Position numbers and translations under genes: made by a program
Part shown: in pieces, positions 54,539 through 64,000 of the stretch
How the letters are laid out: each line of letters begins with the position of its first letter
Position numbering within the stretch: position 1 is the first letter of the stretch
Source: Ianthella basta
Lineage: Eukaryota > Porifera > Demospongiae > Verongiida > Ianthellidae
Direction: 5' to 3'
DNA length: 64,000 nt
Assembly (NCBI GenBank): GCA_964019415.1
Contig: OZ025868.1
Span: 12,795,623-12,859,622, forward strand
The notes under the pieces: generated by a model
Seen by the model: the letters and a program-made list of their open reading frames with translations, nothing else
The model's database searches: none
What the model was told of the DNA's origin: nothing

Positions 54539-56096
54539 GCCGAGCGGCGAGCGTAAGCGAGCGAAGCGAGGCCATTGATCGCTGTCTATTTGAGCCTCAG
54601 CGATATATATATTTATTTGCCGTTGCTAGGTGGTTGCTATGTTTATTGAGTGACTATAAAAGTGCTACTTGCAGTGAGAGGTGACAATTTGTTATCAGAC
54701 AGCGATATCTTATTGGAGAGCGATTATATCTTATAGGAGAGCGATTATATCTTATTGGAGAGCAAGAATATCTAACGGGTTCACGAGAATATCTAATCGG
54801 GTTCACTGTGATTCAATCAATAGCAACAACACTTCACATGCAAGTGCTTGCATTCAGCTGAAACACAAGAACATGCAGTTCAATGAAGCATACAGTAACT
54901 CGTACACTACCCAACTATTAATATGGTTGGGTTTTGAATATCTATGGGGCCACTGTAGTTTCAGTCACGGAAAAGGGCGCAAAAAGCTTCATCCTATTGG
55001 AAGAACTACGCAAACTGATTACTGCCGTTCTACCGTACTGCAGCTGTCGAAATTTGTGCGTCGATGGCCGATTCTTCCGCACGAGAGGACCCGGTCACGG
55101 CGGAAAGACATCTCAAGTAGCTAGCAAGCTACCGAACGAACAGAGACTCAGATTACGGTCAGTTCCGCCGAAGCTGATCACCGATCCACCGTCCTGTCCC
55201 GCCGTCAGATTCCTCTGAGCCAGCTTGGCTCCCTCCACCTCCAATGCCGTCAGGCTAAACTTCCGCCGACGGACGATTCACCAGCCAAGTCTTGTTTGCG
55301 CCTCCGATCGGGTTAAAGGAACGGGCCCGGGCAAGACGTCTCCCCCGTAGAGGAAGAGGTTTCCGAAGGTGTAGCGTACCGACGTTTCTGCCTGACTCGC
55401 TTGGCTCCTCGCTAGCTAGCTCTCCTAAAGAATTAAAATGCATTGGATTCGCCCGCGCTCCCCTAATGCTTTCCTTATTTGGCAAGAAACCAATTAACAT
55501 TCACCCACGCTTCCCTTGTTCGGCAAATAAATCACTTATAACACCTTCTTTTCGGGATGTCGCTGATTTATAAGCACTCCCCACTCGGGCCTCGTTATAA
55601 ATCAGCGACATCCCTCAAGGAGGTGTTATAACTAATACATATATCCGATATATGTATCGCATGACACATGACTGCGCATGTGGTTTCGTCATGTGATGGC
55701 TCGTTTTTCAAGGGGTGCTTCTGCTCCTATTCGGCGACTCATTTTTGCCGGCATGCTTCTGCTGAAAGGGGGCACAGAAGGAGAGCAGATGGGAATGGCA
55801 ACGATGCGGCTGCGTCCAGCACACCAAAGAGCCACGCTGCAAAATGGTGCGCGCGACTTGATATGGAGACAGCGGGGCAAAGATAGGCCAGACTAGAAGC
55901 TAATGCGGCAGAATAGCGCAAGGCTACTGGCGTCAGCGACAGACGAGCAGTGGCAGTCCAGGCTAGAGGAGCTTTGGCAGTAACAAACAAGGCCTTTGGC
56001 TACTAAGACAGCTCCAGTCTGTAACAGCACATTACACTTGTATACTGGCCACGTACTAAACATGCTGCGAGGCAATTCTTACGCGCTTAGCGTATG
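54539..56096. mobile_element. 1.56-kb insertion in the P450 pseudogene intron
   Basis: P450 intron homology breaks at 54538 and resumes at about 56097. The insert begins TGCCGAGCGGCGAGCGTAAG and ends near CGCTTAGCGTATGCCTAGTG, weakly inverted. It has a 24-bp tandem repeat (about 54690-54780), an open frame of 94 codons at 54934-55218 with no recognised domain, and the foldback element at 55537-55631. Element class unknown. Confidence 0.55.
55537..55631. mobile_element. Foldback element, TTATAACACC family
   Basis: Arms TTATAACACCTTCTTTTCGG.. and complement with a 23-bp loop GCACTCCCCACTCGGGCCTC. Ends and loop resemble the elements at 20606, 31003 and 32569. Confidence 0.8.
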
Positions 56097-56345
56097 CCTA
56101 GTGTATGTAATGTGGCTGACTAGGTTGCCATTTTGGTTGTATATTGTATGACGTTGATTTGCAAACTGTAATCATGTACAGTGTGCTTTCACAATGCGAC
56201 TTGTTATACATTAAATTGAAGTAGCAGTGTCTGATTTGGCTACATGTTCTGTCTGTTTTCAGGTTCCTTTGGAACTATTGTCAGGAATAACTATAAATGC
56301 CAAAGATGGAGTATTTCTGTGTTTCAAGCCCAGGACTTAGGGTAT
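56097..56345 (+). pseudogene. P450 final exon copy, intact frame
   Basis: Exon 13 equivalent at 56263-56340 after a good acceptor (TGTCTGTTTTCAG). It encodes VPLELLSGITINAKDGVFLC and ends in FKPRT and TAG, differing from the parental exon at three residues. Together with 53680-54538 it forms one decayed gene copy. Confidence 0.85.
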
Positions 56346-56980
56346 GTGCTTCATCACAAGCATACCCGTATTAAATTGGACTCTTAAGAAGATGTAGTGG
56401 CTCTAACAGTGACTTCTTGTCTGCCGTTGTATTATCTGCACCTTATTTCAATTGCAGCAAATTTTGTATTCATGCATACCTTATATAGCAAATGTGTCAG
56501 AAAAGCAACAATGATTGAATTATCTATGCTTGCATTTTGAAGTTATATAGCATTCCTCTATGTATATCAACTGCATGGTTGATAAATACAACTTTGAAAC
56601 CAGCCCATTTGCTTGCTGCATGTTCTTCAGTTGATCTTGATGTATGTGCAGGCCTGTTCTTGCAACTGGTCTATATACGTAAATATGCTTAATTGTGCTT
56701 GCAAATTTGCTCGTTGCATGAGTGCATACAAAGGTATGTAGGCTATAATTATGGGGTAATTGTGTGAATATAAATTAATAATAATTTAGAATTTAATGTT
56801 CCAAATGGAGACGAACATAATTATGTCATAATTCTATAGTTATATAACACAGCTTGCATTATGCATGGCTGATGATCATAACTACACTGTTAAAAATAAC
56901 AGTTTGTAAGAGAGTAAGCACTTAATGGTACATTTCGCTACAGATACTTATACACAGCATACCAACTGGCAGGATAGTTT
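56345..56980. other. Stretch without gene
   Basis: 3' flank of the P450 copy, AT-rich, homologous to 20383-20580 at first, then unique. Nothing else seen. Confidence 0.6.
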
Positions 56981-56989
56981 GTGGGTGAG

Positions 56990-58235
56990 GGCATCCGGAT
57001 CCCCTACAAACATTAGGCATCTGGTGCCCCAGTGAACTTCACAGGGGAATGCGGCATCCCCTGCAAACAGTGGGCATCTGTGCCCCAGTGAACTTCACAG
57101 GGAAATGCGGCATCCCCTGCAAACAGTGGGCATCTGTGCCCCAGTGAACTTCACAGGGGAATGCGGCATCCCTTGCAAACAGTGGGCATCTGTGCCCCAG
57201 TGAACTTCACCGGGGAATGCGGCATCCCCTGCAAACAGTGGGCATCTGTGCCCCAGTGAACTTCACCGGGGAATGTGGCATCCCCTGCAACCATTGGGCA
57301 TCTGGTGCCCCAGTGAACTTCACCGGGGAATACGGTGTCACGGTTTATTCCATCCCCCCAGTTTTGTATCCCCCCGGGTAAAATAAACTAGGATACTTCA
57401 TCCCCCGACTTCGAATTTCTGAGTATTTCTTAACTCTTTTTGGTGTGTTTCACCTCGAGGGGTTGTTCTGACAGCCATCAACCCTGCTTTGACAAGCAGT
57501 AGCTAAGATTCAGACCGTTTCATGCTCCTCACATGCTCAGGCTGTAGCGTCGATGTACCTGCACATCGATGTCCACCAGTTTGCGAACCTGCACGCCCTA
57601 CTGCTACTCAAACACTTCTGCTCGTTGTAGTAGTGCCCTCTTGACATTCTTCGAGAACCCAGAGGACTACACAAGCATCCCAGCCATATTAGAAGGACAA
57701 AAACCTCACCGCGGTCGTCAGTTAACAAGATCGATGTGGTCTTCTGCAAGGACTGCGAAGGAAGTGCAGGGTTCGCAGATATCATCACCTAACAGTCTCT
57801 TCTGGCAGTGGTAAGTCTCATCCTGCAGCAGGGTGCATTTTACTAGCTTCTGTCAGCATTTCTGTGTCGTTTAACCAACCTTCGGTTACCCGGGGGGATA
57901 CTTTATACGGGGGGGTAAAATAAACTGTGACAACGGCATCCCCTGCAAACATTAGGCATCTGGTGTCCCAGTGAATTTCACCGGGGAATACGGCATCCCC
58001 TGCAAACATTGGGCATCTGGTGTCCCAATGAACTTCACCGGGGAATACGGCATCCCCTGCAAACATTGGGCATCTGGTGTCCCAATGAACTTCACCGGGG
58101 AATACGGCATCCCCTGCAAACATTGGGCATCTGGTGCCCAGTGAACTTCACGGGGAATACGGCATCCCCTGCAAACATTGGGCATCTGGTGCCCCAGTGA
58201 ACTTCACCGGGGAATATACGGCATCCTCTGCAACA
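56990..58235. repeat. 56-57 bp satellite in two arrays
   Basis: Units of the form CATCCCCTGCAAACAGTGGG followed by CATCTGTGCCCCAGTGAACTT and TCACAGGGGAATGCGG. About six units lie at 56990-57335 and about five at 57935-58235. The left array favours AATGCGG and CAGTGGG forms, the right one AATACGG and CATTGGG forms. Long open frames through it are artefacts of a unit length near a multiple of three. Confidence 0.92.
57337..57933. mobile_element. Transposon splitting the satellite, 4-bp ACGG duplication
   Basis: Ends TGTCACGGTTTATTCCATCC and the complement of GGGGTAAAATAAACTGTGACA form imperfect inverted repeats. ACGG lies on both outer sides and reconstitutes a satellite unit when the element is removed. 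The 0.6-kb interior has short frames only. Class not assigned. Confidence 0.65.
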
Positions 58236-58838
58236 CAAAGCACCTAATGGTACATTTACATGCACAAGTGGTGTTCTTAGTTTGAGGAGGTCCTCCCATT
58301 GTACACAGCATATAATACCATCAGGCGTAGCTGTGTCCTGGGTAGCTCTGTACTTAAATAGCTTGTATAGGATTCTAAATAAACTCTTGTCATCTTTAAT
58401 TTAGGTTATGAATTACTTCAAAGTCTCTTAATCTATCAGAAATGACATGACAGTGTGGATACTGGTGTCAGTGTGAATGTCACACTAAAGTAATGGTATG
58501 ACTGATCAAACCCTTGGTGTGAGCACTGACTGGTGTGATGGTCACACCATAATTAACAGTGTAGCTGTATATGGCTAGCTATAATGACACGAGTACTATA
58601 GTGTGCAAACCCACGTGACATTGTATTATATTATTTATGCAATACAATAATAATAATGGCCGTGCAGCTTGTTTACAGCTAGTATTACGTACAGTTATGT
58701 GCAATGTTTTGTTACAGTTTGAAGCTATAATGAGGTAATAATCCAGCTGATTCAATAGAACAAAATTGGTGATTATTTGTCTTACGGATTCTGATTTCAG
58801 ACACTGGTGAAATTTAAGGTATAAACACTTCCGTTATG

Positions 58839-59690
58839 TCAACATTTCCCTCTTAGTTCCACTACTGGCAGTATAGGTGGTGCATCCTTGCTTTCTGTTG
58901 TATGATCAGTGCTTATTATGCCAAGGGTAGATGCTCTGCATCTCCGACATGTGAGTAGGCCCTTCACAGCATTCCATAATGGTTTAAAGATAATCATCAT
59001 TAGAGCTGGAACAAGAATAGCCGGGAGAATGAGTGCAGCGTACACTATCAAGCTCAACCATACCAGCACAGTAACATCTTCACCCATCGGCAACACAAAT
59101 CCAAGCACACCAACAACGTTTGTGAGTGCAATCAGGATATTAAAGGAGTACTATGGTGAATTTGAACAAAGACTGTTTGATAGGACTGAAGTCAATCACA
59201 GTCTTTCGTTTAATATGAACAGCTGCAGCAATTACTGCAAAGATACTAATAGCCCGACCAGGAATATCATTGAGGAGAATGGACAGACTGATGTGGGCAT
59301 AAGCAACATATGTGAATGTAGCGTCACATACCAGAATACCTTTACGAAATGCTTTATACTCATAAGCTGGTGTCAGGTACGGTATGCCTGAGATCACAAC
59401 AATCACCCAGAGGATAATGATTGCTGCAGTGAGAGGATACAGCTTCACCTTAGACTGACCATGCTTGATGATAATGTACATTGCAACAGACAGAATTGCC
59501 AAGAAAGCAGTGCGATTGGTACTGCTGATGTGAAATGCTGCATAACTGAGGCGGCACACCCACACTGCGCTGTCCTGTGGATTATGTAAGAAGTAGACGA
59601 GATGCACTCAGTACAGAAGCAGAGAGAGTTGTAAATAGCCCAGTAAGGCTTATAAGGCTGTAACGGTCTACCAGCGACGGTCCTTAGCGG
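58839..59690 (-). pseudogene. Broken seven-transmembrane receptor
   Basis: Two adjoining minus-strand frames (59607-59140 and 59108-58839) give helices 3 to 7 of a receptor paralogous to 61371-62363. A single extra T after GTACTCCTT (about 59141-59150) breaks the frame. A second shift and a TGA sit upstream near 59600, where SLTGLFTTLSASVLSASRLL-like helix-2 text lies in another frame. Helices before that are cut off by the start of the duplicated segment at 59727. The tail keeps a Cys-rich CRRCR stretch. Either a pseudogene or, less likely, an assembly error. Confidence 0.75.
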
Positions 59691-59726
59691 CCATGGTGTC
59701 CGTGGGCGACCAACAACGGCTACGAA

Positions 59727-59881
59727 TAGCCACGGCGCCCAGCAGCCACCCAGCCCAGTGTGTCCAGCGTGGGTCTAGCCAACCCACCCTTCAAATGGAC
59801 TGGCTTCCGAAACAGGACCTCAGGCCTTTGGCCTGGGACCTGCCCTATGTCCTTTATGGACAAGGCGAACCGAGGAGGAGG

Positions 59882-59960
<79 letters not shown>

Positions 59961-61580
59961 TAGATCTGTGTGTAATTATCTAAGAATGAGGCAAGTGGCA
60001 GCTACTAAATTAATGCTGTGAACTATGATAATGATGTTCCTCAGACCCCGGCTTGTAATAATCACAACATCAAACTGCAAGGAGATATGTAGGTTGGGAT
60101 CAGTGTGGTTTAGAACAAAGCATACAAGCTCATGAATTTTCCATAACAGGATATGATTCAGATTGCATAGCATTTGATACTGGTGGCTGGACATGGACCT
60201 TAGTCTGGATCTCACTGGTTTACCTGTAAATTTGCAAATGGATGATTCATTAATCATTTTGAATTCAAACATGCATGACTTGTGATGTTGTGTACATGGA
60301 ATGGGCTATAGACCTTGTGCAATGTTAAAGTTACTTCATACATTGAGTTGTGCTGTAAAGCAAGCCATACACTCATAGCATATTATTGCATTAGCATTGT
60401 ATAATGGCTAAATTACGTGTGCATCCGTGCATTGGTGTGTACTTCCTAGATAAACAGGCTATTTGCTTCAATACATAACTCAATAGTGTAGTCGTTTGTA
60501 GTGTGGTGTGCACATGTTACGAGGCATATATACACAATAAATTAGCTATTCACCTCAATTGAGTTAACTTGTGCTTTAATATAATCATCATGAATAACGT
60601 ACGTGACTGTTACTGGGAAAAAGAAATGCCCCTCATTATTCTTGGACTACTCACTACCTACACATGAAATGCATGCATGATGCAGCATGCAACTATGTAC
60701 TGAGGGACTAGCTGCAGAGGCTGCTAAAATGCTTTAATTTTAAGATCTAAACTTGTGTCACTAATTAGACAGTCCTTGGCATTGGATAATGGGCTGCAGC
60801 TGATTTGACAAGGCTGTCATCTGCATTCTGTCATTGTGCCTGGCTGTCATCAGTAGTTAGCCATATATATAAGTGTACAAAATAATATAATTATGGTATT
60901 CATTCAGTATGGATTCTACTTATATAGCCAGTATAGCGTACCACCAGCCACATGCTTTTATCTGAACAGTGAGGTGTTGAGAAAGGTTACAGTGTAATAC
61001 CATTCTGATGAATAGAGTATTGCAAGACCACTTGAAAGCAACACACATGTACAATGTTTTGATGGACTACCATACAAACCTCTCCATCCCTTTGATTCAT
61101 TTTCACATAATGTGTAGTGAATGGTCATGCCCAATAATTGGCATTGTATATCCTCAATAGGGCCACTGAAAGTGTAACTCCATGTTAAATCGCAGGCTGC
61201 ACACTTCAACCCCCATTCACATTCATGTACTGTGCTGTAGTGATAGTGGTGCGTACTCTGCCAAGTAACAAGAGGAAGGAATTCTTACACCTCAGTGCTG
61301 TTCTATAATTATAGCCAAGTCTGTATGCTGTCAATTTAAAGGATTGGCAAGACACATACTGCAATACAGCATGATGGAAAGTTGCGCCAATGGCTCTGTT
61401 AACTGTAGTGACCCAATGCAGGCTCCAGGAAATAGAAGCGAATTTGAAGTCTTCGGTGTTCTGATAACAGCAATGGGGGGAGTAACATTTGCTCTCAATG
61501 TACCGACTATCATTGCCGTTTGCCTGACACCTGCTGTTTCCAAGGCCCTCAGAGTCTTCCTGATCAGCACCCTATTGTCT
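59727..61580 (+). repeat. Right copy of the direct segmental duplication
   Basis: Counterpart of 1-1952 in the same orientation 59.6 kb away. It begins at TAGCCACGGCGCC (the window edge limits the comparison) and ends inside the intact receptor gene. The (GT)n at 59884-59960 is shorter here. No gene is seen from 59965 to 61340. Confidence 0.95.
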
Positions 61581-62363
61581 GGACTCCTAATAAGTGGAAC
61601 CTTCACTCTTTCGGGTCTGATAGTGGCTGTGACCGTGTTCTTTGCCACCCCACCCCCACCCCTCCTCCTCTGCCGCTTCATTTTCTGGCTGCACAATATT
61701 GGTACTGCGGCAAGGAGCTTTAGTCTGACAGGATTCTCCATAATGGTATTGATTGTTGTGCGATACGGAAAGAAGAACATCAAGCCACTGTACATTGTAA
61801 TGCCCTTAGCCGGAGTTTGGGGACTGTCCCTACTTCTAACCATCCAGTACCAGGTACCTCAGGTGTATGCAGTAAAGTACACTGCGGGAGCAGTTTGTTT
61901 GCCGGTTCAAGATGAAACTATTATTCTTGAGGCTCGCACATTTTTCTCAGTGTTTTTGCTTACTGTTACTTCTTGGGTGCCCCTAGTTGTATGCATTGCT
62001 GTGCCCATCTATGTCCTTTGCTACATCAAAAAGAACAGCATCACAGCTGACAATGACTACGGCAAAGCTGTTGCAAAGTTGGGTGTATTTTTAGTCTCTG
62101 GTAACTTCATCAACGCGACAGGCATCACAGTCATCAGCATCCTTATCTACATAGTCACTGTTGGAGGTGAAAAAGTGATATACTTCATTTATATCATTGT
62201 ATTGCTGTCCCTATTTCCAGCTCCAATTCTCGTTGTTGCATTTTTGAAGCCGGTGCGTGACAACTTGAAGAAATTTGTTGTGTGCTGTTTCAACATTCGC
62301 CACTTTCACAACAAAACCAGCTTGAACCCAGTGCATCAGCTACATGCACGTGCTCAAGTGTAA
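61371..62363 (+). CDS. Seven-transmembrane receptor (rhodopsin-like topology, lineage-specific)
   Basis: Single-exon frame of 330 aa from ATG 61371 (or 61374). A short N-terminus carries NGS, NCS and NRS glycosylation sites. Seven hydrophobic helices follow, with a Cys at the start of helix 3 (LLLCRF) and another in the second outer loop (GAVCLPV), the usual disulfide pair. At the end of helix 3 VVRYGKK stands where rhodopsin-class receptors have DRY, and helix 7 lacks NPxxY (FPAPILVVAF). The tail holds CC and FNIRHFHNK. So it is a G-protein-coupled receptor by topology, but from a divergent, sponge-type clade; ligand and G protein cannot be inferred. Paralogs: the truncated copy at 1746 and the broken one at 58839. 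Confidence 0.85.
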   Translation: MMESCANGSVNCSDPMQAPGNRSEFEVFGVLITAMGGVTFALNVPTIIAVCLTPAVSKALRVFLISTLLSGLLISGTFTLSGLIVAVTVFFATPPPPLLLCRFIFWLHNIGTAARSFSLTGFSIMVLIVVRYGKKNIKPLYIVMPLAGVWGLSLLLTIQYQVPQVYAVKYTAGAVCLPVQDETIILEARTFFSVFLLTVTSWVPLVVCIAVPIYVLCYIKKNSITADNDYGKAVAKLGVFLVSGNFINATGITVISILIYIVTVGGEKVIYFIYIIVLLSLFPAPILVVAFLKPVRDNLKKFVVCCFNIRHFHNKTSLNPVHQLHARAQV

Positions 62364-62649
62364 GACACTACAGGATAGCCTTTATACGTATAGCTAGTGA
62401 GACATGTGTTATTATAGTTTGTTGCATGCCCATTGGTTGCAGCTAGCACACAATACAGGCAGTTTCAATTTTACATTGAGTTCAATCATTGCATTACATA
62501 AGTAGGATGCATGACCATAATTATATAACAGCATTGGTTGTTGTTTATAGAAGCATTACACTACACTATACGGTTAAAAGGGAAAATGGCCACTTTTCAG
62601 CTTAAATCTCATTAACAGAGGGCTGTTCTCTGACAGACTTCCTCTTGGC

Positions 62650-63931
62650 CTATATGCGAGGCTTGAAAATAACATGAACTCCGTCTTTAGCTTTGATGAT
62701 CACCCCTACAGCTAGCTCCAAAGGCACCTTAGTTTCAGAGGACAGCTCCAACTTATACCGAGTAAGCAGTTGAATGAGTGCCATCTTCACTTCCAACAGT
62801 GCAAGTCTCATTCCAATACAGTTTCTTGGGCCATAGCCAAAGGGTAAATGAGCGCATGGATGATGCTTCACCTTTTCTTCAGGAGAGAATCTAAAACAAT
62901 AGGATCAGAGTAAAACTGAACACAATCCTTCTGCCATCAAAATTACAATGCTTTTCTATATTAACGCAGGTGACTCAGTATGTCAGGTTATGTGTGCCTA
63001 TGCTATGTAGCATTAACATTAGCAATGTTGACATTCACTGAACGCAACATGATATTTATCAAGGTTATGACTATGCTTGCGGGCATAGATTACATACCAA
63101 CACCTGAAACACAAGTACGTACACACAGATCGTTAATCCCTGTTCTCAGTACATACAGTAATATACACTTGGCTGCTTTCTTTTATACTAAATGACATTA
63201 GAAAGTAAGTGTATAAGGTGTGTTTACAGTTGTCATAGAAACTGTTCTACCCACAATCTGTAAGGCACACAGCTACAGGTTATTACCTCTCAGGTTTGAA
63301 CACTTCTGGATCTTCCCAGTACTCCGGACTGTGGTGGATAGCATACACTGGGATACAAATTGTGACGCCCTTTGTGAAAAGCACACCATTCAATACACAG
63401 TCTTCATTACATGTTCGGAAGGTGCTGTATGAAATGAAGGGAATAAATGTCATTTGACACAATGTATGCATGAGGCTGGGAAAAATGGCACTGATATGTT
63501 AATTAGCATAGCAGCAGATGGTGCAAATGGGAAAAAGTGCAAAAAAAACATAAACAAAAAACTGATGCTGGTAGAAACAAGAGTGCGCACAGCATGCAAG
63601 GATGATTCACTATATTGCAACCAACACATGCATCTTGCATAAGATTGATGAAATATATAAATGGTTACTCTGGTCTACTTTAGTGACTCTGTGCGACGCA
63701 TAACAATACATCATGTATCTTTAATACATGCTCATTCCAACAGCCAGTGAATTGGAACTTTTTATGCAAATATTCTTTGCATAACAACGTAAACAAGTAG
63801 AAAGGAAAGTGGAAAGCTATTCAGTGCCTGCATGAACCTTACCTTGGAAGAGGTGGGTACATCCTCAGTGACTCCTGAATAACCATGTCAAGATATTCAA
63901 GGTCGTGACTCGCCTCATACAAGCTCGCCTC
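62650..63931 (-). CDS. Second cytochrome P450, 3' part (runs off window)
   Basis: Exons 63931-63843 (EASLYEASHDLEYLDMVIQE, helix K ESLR), 63424-63287 (STFRTCNEDC to PEVFKPER) and 62890-62650 (RFSPEEKVKHHPC, heme loop FGYGPRNCIG, ending KPRI and TAG). Splice phases and the exon sizes 89 and 138 bp equal exons 10 and 11 of the P450 at 13327-20383. The last two exons of that gene are fused here into one. Frames are intact, so the gene is probably functional; its first nine exons would lie beyond position 64000. About 80 percent similar to the first P450 by eye. Confidence 0.92.
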
Positions 63932-64000
63932 CTGTTTAGTAAAGTGAAGAATTTGTGATGCCACAATACACATCATTATATAAGGCAGAAATACAGAACC

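Noticed and set aside
54681-55124. 147-codon frame with ISYWRAI repeats
   Set aside because: Its start is a 24-bp tandem repeat and the later part overlaps another open frame; no domain recognised, so kept only as part of the insertion.
57818-58185. Repeat protein with FAGDAVFPGEVHWDTRCP units
   Set aside because: Translation of the 57-bp satellite; frame and unit variants do not look constrained.

Overview
This is eukaryotic, animal DNA, most likely from a sponge (demosponge). Genes are split by short GT-AG introns. The coding content is a CARD-NACHT-LRR immune receptor, CYP3/CYP5-like cytochromes P450 and lineage-specific seven-transmembrane receptors, in a matrix dense with (GT)n microsatellites, foldback elements, Penelope-like and LINE retroelements. 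The sponge assignment is an inference from this mix; no species marker was seen.

Layout. 1-1952: a truncated copy of a GPCR locus that is repeated almost exactly at 59727-61580. 2169-2808: a PX-like open frame whose 3' end runs into a 172-bp TA-flanked MITE. 3154-11170 (minus): an eight-exon NLR gene, 973 codons, whose splice phases all agree. 11.5-12.2 kb (minus): exons of an unrecognised gene, then an 18-19 bp minisatellite (12.3-13.0 kb). 13327-20383 (plus): a complete 13-exon P450 gene, 516 aa.

22.5-49.0 kb: a segmentally duplicated region. Its repeat unit holds genes for a two-pass membrane protein family that I do not recognise (four intact copies and one broken), a HARBI1-like transposase relic and a stray P450 exon 11. 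Blocks lie at about 22.5-31 kb, 38.2-43.4 kb and 45.8-49.0 kb. P450 debris (exons 11 and 12, intron 12) is scattered between and beyond them and is cut by a LINE, a Mutator-like element carrying a RecQ-like helicase exon, a piggyBac-like MITE and several foldback elements. A CXXC zinc-finger gene relic sits at 44.5-45.7 kb. 49-53 kb holds retroelement remains, including a Penelope-like GIY-YIG end. 53.7-56.4 kb is another decayed P450 copy. 57.0-58.2 kb is a 56-bp satellite split by a transposon. 58.8-59.7 kb is a broken GPCR on the minus strand; 61371-62363 is an intact GPCR on the plus strand; 62650 to the end is the 3' part of a second P450 on the minus strand.

What works together: the NLR (intracellular sensing), the membrane-protein family (cell surface, inferred) and the GPCRs are all plausible recognition genes in expanding families. 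No functional link between them can be shown from sequence alone. Intron-exon models were assembled by hand from splice consensus and phase and should be checked against transcripts.
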